NCBI GenBank assembly: GCA_033239005.1
Contig: BSQZ01000006.1
Location: forward strand, 7,899,162-7,963,161
Source of the DNA: Lamellibrachia satsuma
Taxonomy: Eukaryota; Annelida; Polychaeta; Sabellida; Siboglinidae
Reading direction: 5' to 3'
DNA length: 64,000 nt
The notes under the pieces were generated by a model. The model did not search any database. It was given only the letters and a program-made list of their open reading frames with translations, and was not told the origin of the DNA. Below, one piece after another: positions 1 to 12,800 of this stretch (its first letter is position 1; each line of letters starts with the position of its first letter). A program made the translations under genes and the position numbers.

Positions 1-803
1 CCTGGAATGGCCGCCGCCGGCCGCATACAGGACCCTCTATAAAAACCCTGGCGAATAACTACTGAACTAAACGCTACAAAATTTTGCCACACCCTAGCGG
101 ATACATTTTGCAACAACAACAGCTCGTTATGTGCATGTGTTGCCCTTTTGGAAATCTTGATTTTCATTGGTTTTGTTCACACTATCTCGGAAATTTTTAT
201 TTCTATATTTGTCATGATAAAATATGGTGTAACCTGAAAAATAAGTCAGAATTTGATAATTTTTTTAGTGGTGCAAAGCTAACACGTATAGCTACATTTT
301 CTTCCCTGGGTTGCATAGGGTTATAGCATGGGATCATTGTCAAATGTCAGTCGCAACTTTCAAAGTTTTAACAAATTTATTATTTTGTCTTTGCAAATTG
401 TGATCAAATGTCAAAATTTTATTAATATATCCTATGTCTATGTATACATGCATGTGGAGAAATTACTACTCTTCAAGATAAACACAACTTGTAATTGTCA
501 ATATTGAATAGTTTTCTTTCTATAGATTTTTTAACACAAGGAGGTAAAATCACAAAAAATTTTCCAGAAATCCTGGGAACAGGGGAGTATGTTTTAATAA
601 AATCCTGGGGCCTAATGGGTTAAAATTCATAAGACGATGCAGGGGCTTGATGTGTTGAGATTGTTGGGCCTTCAAATCTTTAGGTTACAAGACCATTGAC
701 ATTTTTAACTTTACGTCGCACACTGACATGTATATGTACATAATACAAGTATATACATACGCGCACGCACGCACGCATGCACGCACGCAAATACACTCCT
801 CAC
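1..803. other. INTS1 intron 17 (part), no other feature but the ACGC repeat
   Basis: AT-rich intronic sequence. No exon, RNA gene or recognisable transposon seen. Confidence 0.6.
760..790. repeat. ACGC microsatellite
   Basis: GCGCACGCACGCACGCATGC and similar, just downstream of the INTS1 exon 17 donor on the minus strand. Confidence 0.9.
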
Positions 804-895
804 CAAATGTGGCTGGGTTGAAGGCAGAAATGATGAGTAACATAGTCCATGCCTTCCAATAGAGGTTGGAGATAGCCAGCGTTGGAGGCTCGTAG
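804..895 (-). CDS. INTS1: INTS1 exon 17 (last in window)
   Basis: 92 nt, acceptor TTGTAG at 897-896, donor TTTG|GTGAGG. It encodes YEPPTLAISNLYWKAWTM, then LLIISAFNPATF, equivalent to vertebrate YQPPNLAISTLYWKAWPLLLVVAAFNPENIG. Its first 34 nt and the acceptor are repeated in tandem to 1817. The next expected exon (WEEYPTLKML-type) is not seen between 1 and 803. Confidence 0.93.
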
Positions 896-3800
896 CTACA
901 ACATAAACTACACCTGTTACAAGCCATGCTGTTTGAGGTTGGATATAGCCAGCGTTGGAGGCTCGTAGCTACAACATAGACTACACCTGTTACAAGCCAT
1001 GCTTTTAGAGGTTGGAGACAGCCAGCGTTGGAGGCTCGTAGCTACAACATAGACTACACCTGTTACAAGCCATGCTTTTAGAGGTTGGAGACAGCCAGCG
1101 TTGGAGGCTCATAGCTACAACATAGACTACACCTGTTACAAGCCATGCTGTTAGAGGTTGGAGCAGCAAGCGTTGGAGGCTCATAGTTACAACATAGACT
1201 ACACCTGTTACAAGCCGTGCTGTTAGAGGTTGGAGACAGCCAGCGTTGGAGGCTCGTAGCTACAACATAGACTACACCTGTTACAAGCCGTGCTGTTAGA
1301 GGTTGGAGATAGCCAACGTTGGAGGCCTGTAGCTACAACATAGACTACACCTGTTAAAAGCCATGCTGTTAGAGGTTGGAGATAGCCAGTGTTGGAGGCC
1401 CGTAGCTACAACATAGACAACCCTGTACAACTGTTACAAGCCATGCTGTTAGAGGGTGGAGATAGCCAGCGTTGGAGGTCCGTAGCTACAACATAGACTA
1501 TACCTGTTACAAGCCATACTGTTAGAGGTTGGAGATAGCCAGCATTGGAGGCTATTAGCTACAACATAGTACACCTGTTACAAGCCATGCTGTTAGAGGG
1601 TGGAGATAGCCAGCATTGGAGGCTCGTAGCTACAACATAGACTACAACTGTTACAAGCCATGTTGTTAGAGGTTGGAGATAGCCAGCGTTGGAGGCCCGT
1701 AGCTACAACATAGACTACACCTGGTTCAAGCCATGCTGTTAGAGGGTGGAGATAGCCAGCATTTGAGGCCTGTAGCTACAACATAGACTACACCTGTTAC
1801 AAGCCATGCTGTTAGAGTTAAACAGGAATTCAGTTAAAGGTCCTTCCTCATAACATTTTTTTCCTTGAATCATTTTGTAAAACATTTAACATATCTAGTA
1901 TCCACAACACTACAATATGCTAGCTCGTTTGAACAAATCTGTTTAGTTTTGGTGAAATCAACACATTGTCCAAAATTTCATTAACCTGCACATTTGGGTA
2001 AAACAAATTGAAAATATACCTTCTTGGTTACTGTTCTTTTACTAACAATTATTTCATAGTCTGAAAGTTGTTTTGCGGTCCGTCATTGTTATATACATTA
2101 GCATAGTACTGTTATTGTATGGCATAATGGATTTAACATAAATGCCTGTACGGATAGGCAAGACTCACCCTTTCGGTAAAACAATGTTTTCTGGATGGTG
2201 ATAGCTGCACAAGTTGAGAACAGCATCAATGAGTTCTAACTTCTCCACTTGAAGAACAGGGAAGTCTGGAAGGGACATACACAGTTGGTAGTTTGAATGA
2301 CTGAATGAGTGAGTGAGTGAGTGAGTGACTGAGTGAACAAATGTTTATTTCAACAAACAAACACATTTAAACAGTAATGTCATTAATACATTACATAACA
2401 CTAGTTGCAAATTAATGAAAAAGAAAACAAAACAGACTAATAATGGTTATCCCTTTGTTAGTTCATCAGTATTACTTAATTGGTTATAAAAGCAATGTAA
2501 TTTTCTGCTTACAAAATTAATTTCACAAATTAAACATGATATACCACCTTCTACTTGAGTTAATAATTATGCTAATAACATCATCATCGTATCTACAGAT
2601 AAATATATACAAAACGAATAATCATCTCATGATGTCATGGATGTGTGTATGCGTGTGAGATTGTGTGTGCACATACATACACACATCCACCCACCCAAAA
2701 CCCACCAACTCACACATGCATACACATATCCACCCACCCAAAACCCACCAACCCACACATGCATACACCCACCCACCCAAAACCCAACAACCCACATATG
2801 CATACACACATCCACCTGCCCAAAACCCACCAACCCACACATGCATAGTGTATCAACACTAAATAAGTATGTATAATAGTGTTCAATTTAGTCCAAGTTT
2901 TCAAAGCAAAAGAAAATGCATGCCTGGAAAGTTGAACATCAGGTTCACTTGCCCATTGCATTTTATAACACATATCACAGTCCCCTACAACTTTACCCAA
3001 ATAGAAACTGCACGAGCCTCACCCCATACAAGCTCATTCCTGCATTGACCAGTCAAACAAATTTCAGCTGAGACACATAGGCTTTTACAACCAGTCCAGC
3101 TGTCGACGAATGGCTACTTACCCTGCTACACATTGATATTACTTTTATGAAATTATGATGTTATTTATCAATCACCAACTTTAGCAATGGACTAATTGAA
3201 CTCTTTACTTAAACGATTGTTACCTCTTAATATAAAGATTATGTTGTATAACACTTTGATATTGTCACATCTAAACTATGGCTTAACGGCCTGGGGCTAT
3301 AGATGTGACAGACTAAAAAACTTCAAAAGAAAGCCGTCCGAATTATGTTTAAGTAAATATAATGCTCATACCGATCCACTGTTCAAAAGTCTTAATTTAC
3401 TAAAAGTAGAGCATATTTTAAAATTGCAGGAACTAAAATTATATCATAAATTTTCAAACAATAAACTACCTGTCTACCTGCAAAACTTACCACTTAATCA
3501 AAACAATAGTGTTCACAACTTTAATACACGTGGTCAATATAATATACATACGATCAGGGTACACCACGAGTTTGCTAAACGAAGTCTCAGGTACAGTTTG
3601 CCACATACTATAAATAATGCACCTGATTTATTAAAAGACAAGGTCACCATTCACAGTTTACATGGTTTCTCAAATTATATCAAACTTTATTATCTGAATA
3701 CATATATTGAACAATGTGCAATCCAAAATTGTTATATATGTCAACATGACTGACTATGTCTCCGTTCCTACTTGGTTAAAATCACTCTATGTGTATCCGA

Positions 3801-6800
3801 TTGTACGAATATAATTAGCATTTGTAATATACAGACATATCTATATTAATTTTGTTCACTCAGTAATTATGCATTAATATCTATAGGGATTTTTCTTTTT
3901 ATAATTTAAAAACGGGTGAAATTAATCGACAGGGTGGCTCCTACGACAGCGATTATTTTTTAGTCTTAGTAGGAGTCTCCCGTCCCTTATATGACATTAT
4001 CTTTTATTTTTCAGACCGTACTCTTTACTCTTACTACTTTGTTTTATCATGTCGACATATATGTAATACATTGTATGCTTTTTGTGTTGAATACTCTGTT
4101 TTGTTGTCTTTGGGACGAATAAATATTTCCTGTTCCTGTTCCTACAAATTGTACCTAGAAAAACTACCACTATGTGGTTTATATGGTGAGGGAAAGAGAG
4201 AAATGACAGTTCATCTTTGTCTTTCGCTGTATAATTGGTGCATCCGTATGCCGCACAGCATGGCATATTGCAAGTCCAGCTTAAAATTCAATGGAAACAT
4301 ACACCAGGTACATTGCTTCTTTCACATTAGAACCTATGACGTGGCGGTAGTTTGGCAGGCAGAGAACTCCGCGGTCATTGATTGGTTATTTATGGGCCAT
4401 GCCCCTGTGTCATGATAAAATGTCCACTGCTGGGAAATGTGAAATCTGATCAGAATCTCCCACTTTCAGAATAAATTCTGAGTAAACCAATGGTGTGAAC
4501 ATTTTATTGAAAATGGTTAGTTTTTAGTTGTCCTTTTAGGTGCATAGCACCCAAAACATGCCTTTTCTGGCTTTTGTTTCCCTTCAAAGTTAACCAATTG
4601 TATTGGTAATATACAGTCGAGCCTCGTTATAACGCGGTAGTCGGGGTCCACGACTTCAGACCGCGCTGTAAGCGAGGCGCGTTAGGTGTTCTCATATCTG
4701 CCACCAGGGAGCTACTATACAACAGCGATCGCCGCCCGCTGCACCAAGCCCAAGAACGCTGTCGAAGCCCTGTGTGCTTGCAACATTGTCTTATACGGCA
4801 ATATGCAGTTTATGGAACCTTATTAAACGAGTATACTAGCATCAACGTGTATTATTTTTAAATGTCACACCCTGTTGAATCTAAATAAAACACACGTACG
4901 TATTCTGTTATGGAATACATCTACTACGATGATTATATACTGGACCAACAGGCCTACGAATCGAAAATAATAACCTGGACCTGAGCAGCCGAAAACGTAT
5001 ATGATTTGACAAACGTAGTATGTAAGCTGATAAAACACAGAAAAAGACAATAGGTAGAATTAATAATTGTTCCACTTCGTCTTTCAACCGATCTCGACCG
5101 AAGCATAAATTTATTACGCACCACTTAACAACGATTCATCGGTTCATATGCGGATGACGAATTCGTATTTTCGCGCACCGGTAGAACCTTGGGTTAGGAA
5201 TTTGGCATGTTGGTTTCGCGTCGCGAAAACGATTACATTTACGATGTAATGGAAGCATGTAATTTCACCCAAGTGTTATGTTGGTACTGCATATTAAATG
5301 CATTTAAAACGGTTGATCTTATTCTTACGAGAGGCATATTTGTGATTCTCGATTGCAATTTACAAACCGACGATGCGAAGCCAGCGACAGCGATTGATGT
5401 CGGCGACAGCGCAAACAAACAACACCCTGGGCCTGATACTCGTTCATTGACATTGTTCGCCTGTTTCTTGAGAATTGTTAAAGCAATTCTAAGTAGGTTT
5501 AAGCAGGCCCATTTGACATTTTCCCCTGTCGGCAGAAATTCGGGGTCCACGCCCGACCGCGTTATATCCGAATCCGCGTAATAACGAGGCGCGACTGTAT
5601 TGATAAAAAATAATTAAAAGCTATCAACATTACATTATTATTAAAATGCATACATACAGGCTGTTATCTATTGAACTTAGAACACAAAATGTGCTTGTCA
5701 AATAGTGATAAAAGCAATGACATTCTCATAACGCATTGCGGGTTGTGTGGAAGTACGTGTTGGCAAATGAAATTCGCCTACGCGATCAGATGACAAGAAC
5801 GCGCACCCAACAGTAAACATCGGTTACGGCGATGTCGAACGCCTGTCGAACGCGACTGCGAAGTGGGCTCACGCAACTGTTAGACTTCCTGGCGTGTTAC
5901 GTACGAATGTAGACACAGTAAGTTTGGAAGTTTTAAAAATTCACGTGATCTGACATAAGTGCATTTGAGCAGGACATTGCCAAGTTTGCTGGTGAAAGCT
6001 GCTGAGAGTGAAATGGTGGAGTTTTAGATGATTTTAATAGGCGCCGTAATTCGTGCCAATATAGGCAATAATAAATAATTGCGGCAACGCAGGCTGAACC
6101 TTTGGCTTAGGCTTAGACCTAGTTGTGAATTAGGATGCGTGAATCATTGGGTTTAATAAATACAGATTTTTCGGATGAGTGCACTATATATGCATCAGTA
6201 AACGTGTGTAAGTTTAATCACTTGCACGATTGGGAAGTTTGGTGACGTCACATGCATAACTAGGACACGCTATTTCAAAAAAAGAACGCTATGCTGCCTA
6301 TGCCATGCTGACGTGTGCGATCAAGTCGGATAAGGAAGGTGATAGCACTGCCACATACCATCGGCATCAAAACATCGCTAAATGTAATAATGTCACTGTT
6401 CTGTCGGACACGGTCTCCGAATTATATAATGTTAAATCGCAGAAAATTGCTCTGTTTATTACTTGCATTCATCTCGTCTGCTGTCGTTACTTACGTCTAC
6501 ATGCTTCGTTATGAAACAATGTCAATGACAGTGCCAATGGCAATGTTGTCGAAGCATGCAGTTGGCGTATTCAATGACTACGAGAATGTAAAGTCACATC
6601 CTAACGTACGCATCAGCGAAGATGTCAGAACAGCGTCCGTGACGGTAACGACGGCGTCGGCGAGGACAACGGAATCAGCTGCCACTATAGAAGCCGCAGT
6701 TCCATGTGACAACGAGTGTCAACGCTTTCAACGTCTGATGGCGCAATGGCCGCTCGACAAACCCAAGGCAGCGTTTGTTTATCTCGCACATCGGATTGAT

Positions 6801-9800
6801 TATCTTGTACGCTCCATAAAATCTGTCAACGACTTTTTCTGTCACAAGTTTGACTACCCAGTTGTCATCTTCCATGAAGCGGGAATGTTCAGTTCGCCAC
6901 AAACAAAAAACAAAGTGTTGAACGCTGCAGCATGGAACTCGTCGCGCATTTTCTTCCAACAAGTTAAGTTCAAAGTGCCGAAGTTTCTATCGAAACCAGT
7001 ACTGCCCAAAATCACCTGTGTCAGCACCATTGGCTATCGACACATGTGCCGTTTCCAGGCAAAAGGTAAATCACATGAATTTCATGGGCCGCGCTACTAT
7101 CACGAAGTATAAAGTCTAGCAAAATTCGCTCGCCAAATCAAAATATATTTGTATACAACTTACACTTAAAATAATTAGCATTTGCAAGGCTAGAGTCGAG
7201 ATAAGCCTTTTATAATTTGCTCATATCGTAACCCTGTTTTTATCTATTCAATTTTTTTAATGTTAGTAGAGGGTGCAGATATAATATTGTTGGACAAGGA
7301 ATTCCATACATCCACCACTCTTTGACTAAAATAACATGTTTACCGGTACTTGAGACTGCATTGGTTGTGTATGCTGACCGCCCTTAACATATCACAATAG
7401 TCTAGGTTGCCTAATTTTCATAGAACTACATAATTGCTTATCTGTCTCACTGGTTAACAACTTAACGTGTCAGAGATCATGCCTCACACTTCCAGCATTT
7501 GAACAGGGACATTGCAGGGTTTGTTGGAGGAATTAGAAGCTGTTGAAAGTGAAATGGTGGATTTTTAGATGATTTTAATACACTGAAGGATAATGCGCCG
7601 TAATTCGGTATCGCACATGCAAAAAATTTACACGAGCTAGAAATGTCTAATTTTGGAGAAAAAAATTAGCATGTCAATGGGATGATGACAGCGGCAGGTA
7701 AAATGTTTTAGAATTTTTTATGGTCACATTTTCTTATAATCATTCAAAACATTAACATGGCCACCAATGGGAAAGTCAGCAGTACCTAGGCTGAACCCAT
7801 CAGTGCTCAATCAATTGAAGAAATGACCAGAATCTCCCACTTTTAGAACACATTGTGAGAAAACCAGTAGCACATGGTTAGTTTTTATTATCTCTTTTAG
7901 GTGCATAGCCCCCAAACCATGACTTTTGTTTTGCTTTAACATAAATTTCTGCTCAAACCCGGGCTACAAGCAGCACCAAGGATAAGGACCTTTCTGTTCT
8001 TACTGCTTGGTCAATAGGTTGGACTGCCTGGAACAACTCATTGTCTTTCGTAATGTGGGTTAAAATATATCTGTTCTTAAAATAAAACAAAAATCTGGGA
8101 AGTGTTTTGCTACCTGGTGAAATTGTGTAACTGCAGCGTGGGAAGCACAAATCTTCATGTGGTGTGATATCTAGTCAAGCCGTAAGACTTCTTCCATCAA
8201 CTCGCGTCCATCGTCAGCTTTGTTGTATCCTCGATCTCAACTATTCATCTCATGCAGTCTTTCTCTCTTCCGCTTGCCTTCACCCATTCCAATCATTATT
8301 GACTTTCCAACCTGTTATTTTCTATTTCATTAGTGCTTATAGGTTCTTCAAGGAGACTTGTTTTTTCTCCTGGCTGTCCATGGGATTCACAGCATCCTCT
8401 TTTAGCACCACATTTCAAAGATTTATTTTGTTTACCTCTGGCTCTGCATTCACAAAGGTCTCTGACCTCGACCTTGATTGACCCTAAATGAATAAACTCC
8501 GACTTCGGTCAAATTTGATCTTTAGGAAGGTCATTGTATCAACAAGTTTCTCACCAAAAATAGAATGGCCCCATGGTAAGTTCTTGACATACATGATACA
8601 ACAACTTGAATTTAGTTGGCAGAAATGCTGAATGCTATAATAGCTGCAAATATTCATTAAAGTTCTTCAAATTACTGTATCTCAAGAATTTATATTTGGG
8701 ACATTATAATATTTTTAGATATTTGTGGTTTCATAGGCCTGAGCTTATTATAAGCAACAAAAACAACATATTTGAAGATCGCTGTTCAGATTATTACTCG
8801 ATCGAAACTTTGAATGCCAATGAAACCACAAATATCTCAAAATATTACAATGGTCCAATATGCATGCGCACGCACGCGCGCACGCACGCACGCACGCATG
8901 CACGGTGGTCCCCCTCTGGTGTGTGCGTGCGTGTAACACTGTGTATCCAGTAGAAATGTGGATAACTAGAAGTTAGACCTGGTGTCTTTACCTTTTCAAT
9001 CAAAAATAGCATAATGCATTACCTTTTCAATCAAAGGTACTGGACATACCATATAGCCAGGTATAAAGTATACATGGCAGGTCGGGGACAACAGTTTGCA
9101 TCATAAATCCATTAGCTATATTCCAAAGAATTGGTAGTATCAGAGTCAGACACATGCAATTTCTACATTTTGAGAACATTTTACTAAAGTGAAAAAACTG
9201 GCGGCCTGAAAGATTCCCGCCATCACCTACTATCTTGGTAGTTTCATGTCATCAAAACCATCAAGTATTTGACATTTGACTTGCTTCCTTGTTGTTGATA
9301 TGATGTTAATAAAGATGTATTTAAAGACTGAATATTTTTTGTTTGTTTTGTTACATCACTAAGACTGAATATTTTTTGTTTGTTTTGTTACATCACTGTG
9401 CGACTCTAAAAATACATGTCCTGTGCATACAGGAAATGTCACATTCCAAAGCGTCTATGAAATTTTTTTAGACTCAGTCACAACCACAGGTGCAATTTCA
9501 TCAAGCACAAGGTTAAAGTAGTATAAAAATAGATAGTTTACAACTTGCTCACAACAAAGTAGCTGGAATACAAAGTTTGTAATTAAAATTTTTCAACTGT
9601 GTCACACTTGTAACATATGGGACAGCCGATTTTCAAAATCATATTCTGATCGAAGAAGCGTCAACAACAAAGAATGGAAGACTCCAGAATGAACTAAATT
9701 TAGTAACACAGATTGATGACATTTTTAATGAAAATTCCCAACTGTATGCGAATTAGTAATCATAAATGTGTGCAATGTCATGATTGTTCAGTCTGTGTAT

Positions 9801-12800
9801 GCACAGGACGACCACGAGACATGTTCATCATTGTGTAAGTAAATATTTATTTTGGTAGAATCCACTTGTTTAAAAAATTCAATTGCAGAATGAAAAAGCA
9901 CTCTGACTCTCCTGGAAAGCACAGAAAAGTAACAATATTTATTTCCACTGTGGTCCTCCTAGCTCGGTACATACAAGCAAATTAAATTAAAATTTATATC
10001 ACAAATAAAAAGGAATAAAACAAGTAGACTCTTAGGCATGTTTTGATCACAAAATATAAGAAATATAAAACAAACAAGAAAGACATCACCATGTGATGAT
10101 GCATCTAATTTAAACAAACTAAAAACTAAACACAGGCTAATGCAATGGAAGTGACACGCTCTAAAACCCTATGTTAGACCAAAGCAGTCACCTGGACAAA
10201 AAACAGCCTCAGTGTAATTGAACTAAATTAACAAGAGTGGAATGGGTTGACATAGTAAGCTTCATGCTTGGCAAATAAAAAATCTCTTGCGGCTTTCCTA
10301 AAACAGCCTGGAGATTGGATGCTCTGTATATTGAGAGGTAAAGCATTCCAGACTTCGGTAAAGGTTGAAACACCAAGGCCATGTATATAAGGGACTACGA
10401 CAGCAAGTTCACTTGATCTAGTAAGAATGCTGTGCTGGTCTCTCATCAACTGGGATGAAAGTTAACTGGGAGAAGTTCCATGAATGATATTGAACATATT
10501 ATTATGTAATTTGAGTTGATCTAGTCTGTATACGACAGGAAGCATTTTGACTCAGCGAAATAAATTCAGCTACCCCAATGTGTGTTCTGTGAGACAGGTT
10601 GAGCAGGTATCTAACTACTTTGCTTTGCATGATTTGAAATTTTCAGTTTGTCAAAGCATATAGTGTATGTCATTATAAATTTCAAGCCCAGTAATTTTAG
10701 GTTGGGGTTTACTCCTGGAGGAGGTGCCTAAGGATTTTAAGGTTTGCCATAATTTCTTTGCTTTATTTTTAGTTTTGGTGACCATGGTTTCATAATAATC
10801 AGCTTTGGCTGCTTTGGTCATATATTGAACCAGACTGCGAAAGTATGAATGCCTGCTGTACCAAGATTCTAAACGTGTGTTTAAATTTATTAATAAGAGC
10901 CTTGTTTCTTTTGCTACGCAAATGATGTTATTTCAGTAGTAATCCATAGCTGAGTACCCTGCTTAATTGTAACATCCTTGAAGGGAACTATGGAGTCCAT
11001 TAATGGCAAACATATGGACTTGTCTGCTAGCCATGCTAGTGGACGAGGTTTATTTTCCCATGGAGAATACATATTGGTGATTAGAATGTTGAAGACTCAA
11101 AGTTTACAGTAAATTTGATGAAATATCAATGATACCACAACTGATATAAACAAGGGGAAACTGTTGAAACCTCAGATTAACGACCCAACTGTCCAGGGTT
11201 GTCTAAAATGTCTGGTTAGCAAACATCCAGGAGAGGTGTCGCAGCAGAAAGTACATATCAAATGGCTGAATGCCAATTTTTAAGTTTTTATAGCCAACAC
11301 ATTTATGTATATATAAATGCATTGAACGAACAATAGTTAATTTATTAATCATATCTGATTGTGATTTCGATCTGCACGTACTGGACTGTAGCCTGCAACT
11401 ATAATTTCTGAGTCATAGTCATTTAACCAGGTCTCAGCTACTGCAATGACAGCGGCTTTGGTCGCTCTTGACAGTGTTCGAATGTTATCGATATTTGGTA
11501 TCAAACTTCTGGTGTTTATATGTAAGAAATGCAGTTCCTTCTTCCTGAATGATCTGTATTTGTCATCGTCTATACTGAATTGAATCTCTGTGTTGGATGG
11601 GTGGTTGGTTAATATCTTCTGTAGACGAATGGTCAAAGTTCACCCAAGACAGTGGTGGTGGTGGTGGCAGCACACATGAATCGCATACAAAAGACAGAGA
11701 TTCACCGGAGAACACAGGATTGTCATACTGCTCCGTGGTAATAGCACAGCAATTTTCACAATGGTAACACGAAATAGTAAACGGAAAGAAAGTAACAGAA
11801 AAGAAAGTAACACATTTTGCATTAAGAAATACATTTACACGGTGGCCGACCTTGTGTACATGTACCCATACAGACTGACCTTGTGTACATGTACCCATAC
11901 AGACAGAGTTTTCTGCCACCCTTGCTATTCTTGATAACCTCCAACTTTCATCAAGTAAATTATTCTCATACATGATCCGCTTGGACCTCAGGTTTTACAC
12001 TGATCTGTGGGTAGTCATAATGGTAAACCAGTCCATCAAGATAAACCCATTCCGTTCATTGTACACAAGCACCCACTAGGAAGACACTGGGATCATACCA
12101 GAGAAGTCAACATCAGTAAACCCCAACATCAACCTGATCATCATGATGCCACTACGGGCCTAATGCAATTGGTAAACCTTGTGGTTAGATGCCAGTCTGT
12201 TAATTAATCATTTTAAATATTGAACACATTGCACTACAAATCAGTGGGTGGAGTAGATGGTAAATTTGTTAATTATTTCTTCAATCACTTTTCAATATAA
12301 TGCATACTGTATTACATAACTTTCAAAACACACAATAAGTACTTCTATAATAATAGAAATCATAAACAAAATAGTGTTACTTTTTTCCTAGTTTGTCTGT
12401 TACTTTTTTCATGTTACTTTCCTACAATCACATGAAACTGCCTTGCTGTTGTTTATAACTCCCTTATTGCACTGAACACAAGGGAACTTTGGACATCTAG
12501 GACCCGGACCTGGGTGGATATCCCGCAAGACAACAAGCCAGGAACAGTTAGTAGTCAGTTCTGCGCAATGGAGAGTTGTTTGCAAGCACCATGGCCTGAG
12601 TGTGTGCTGCTTCTCGAGACTTGGCCATTTTCCATATTTGACAGGTTATGTAAGCATTTTTTTTGCTGTATGATGATGTGTGACCAAATTTGAATCCAGC
12701 AAGTTGTTTAATTGACTTGTTTGGCTGCCAGTTGATCAACTGTTCAATCGGTGCCATAAGTCAGACCTGCGTTACCGCCAGTGTGCCCACCGTGGTGATC

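Noticed and set aside
863..1817. CRISPR-like array of regular repeats
   Set aside because: Units are contiguous 73-bp tandem copies without unique spacers, and the genome is animal. The repeat matches the neighbouring exon.
2622..2876. Five overlapping open frames on both strands
   Set aside because: All come from the same short tandem repeat and encode low-complexity His/Pro/Thr or Gly/Trp/Val sequence.
3196..3753. Host protein-coding gene of 185 aa
   Set aside because: The sequence is the C-terminal region of a LINE reverse transcriptase.
6675..6962. Minus-strand open frame opposite the GT15 exon
   Set aside because: It is the antisense shadow of a strongly supported coding exon.
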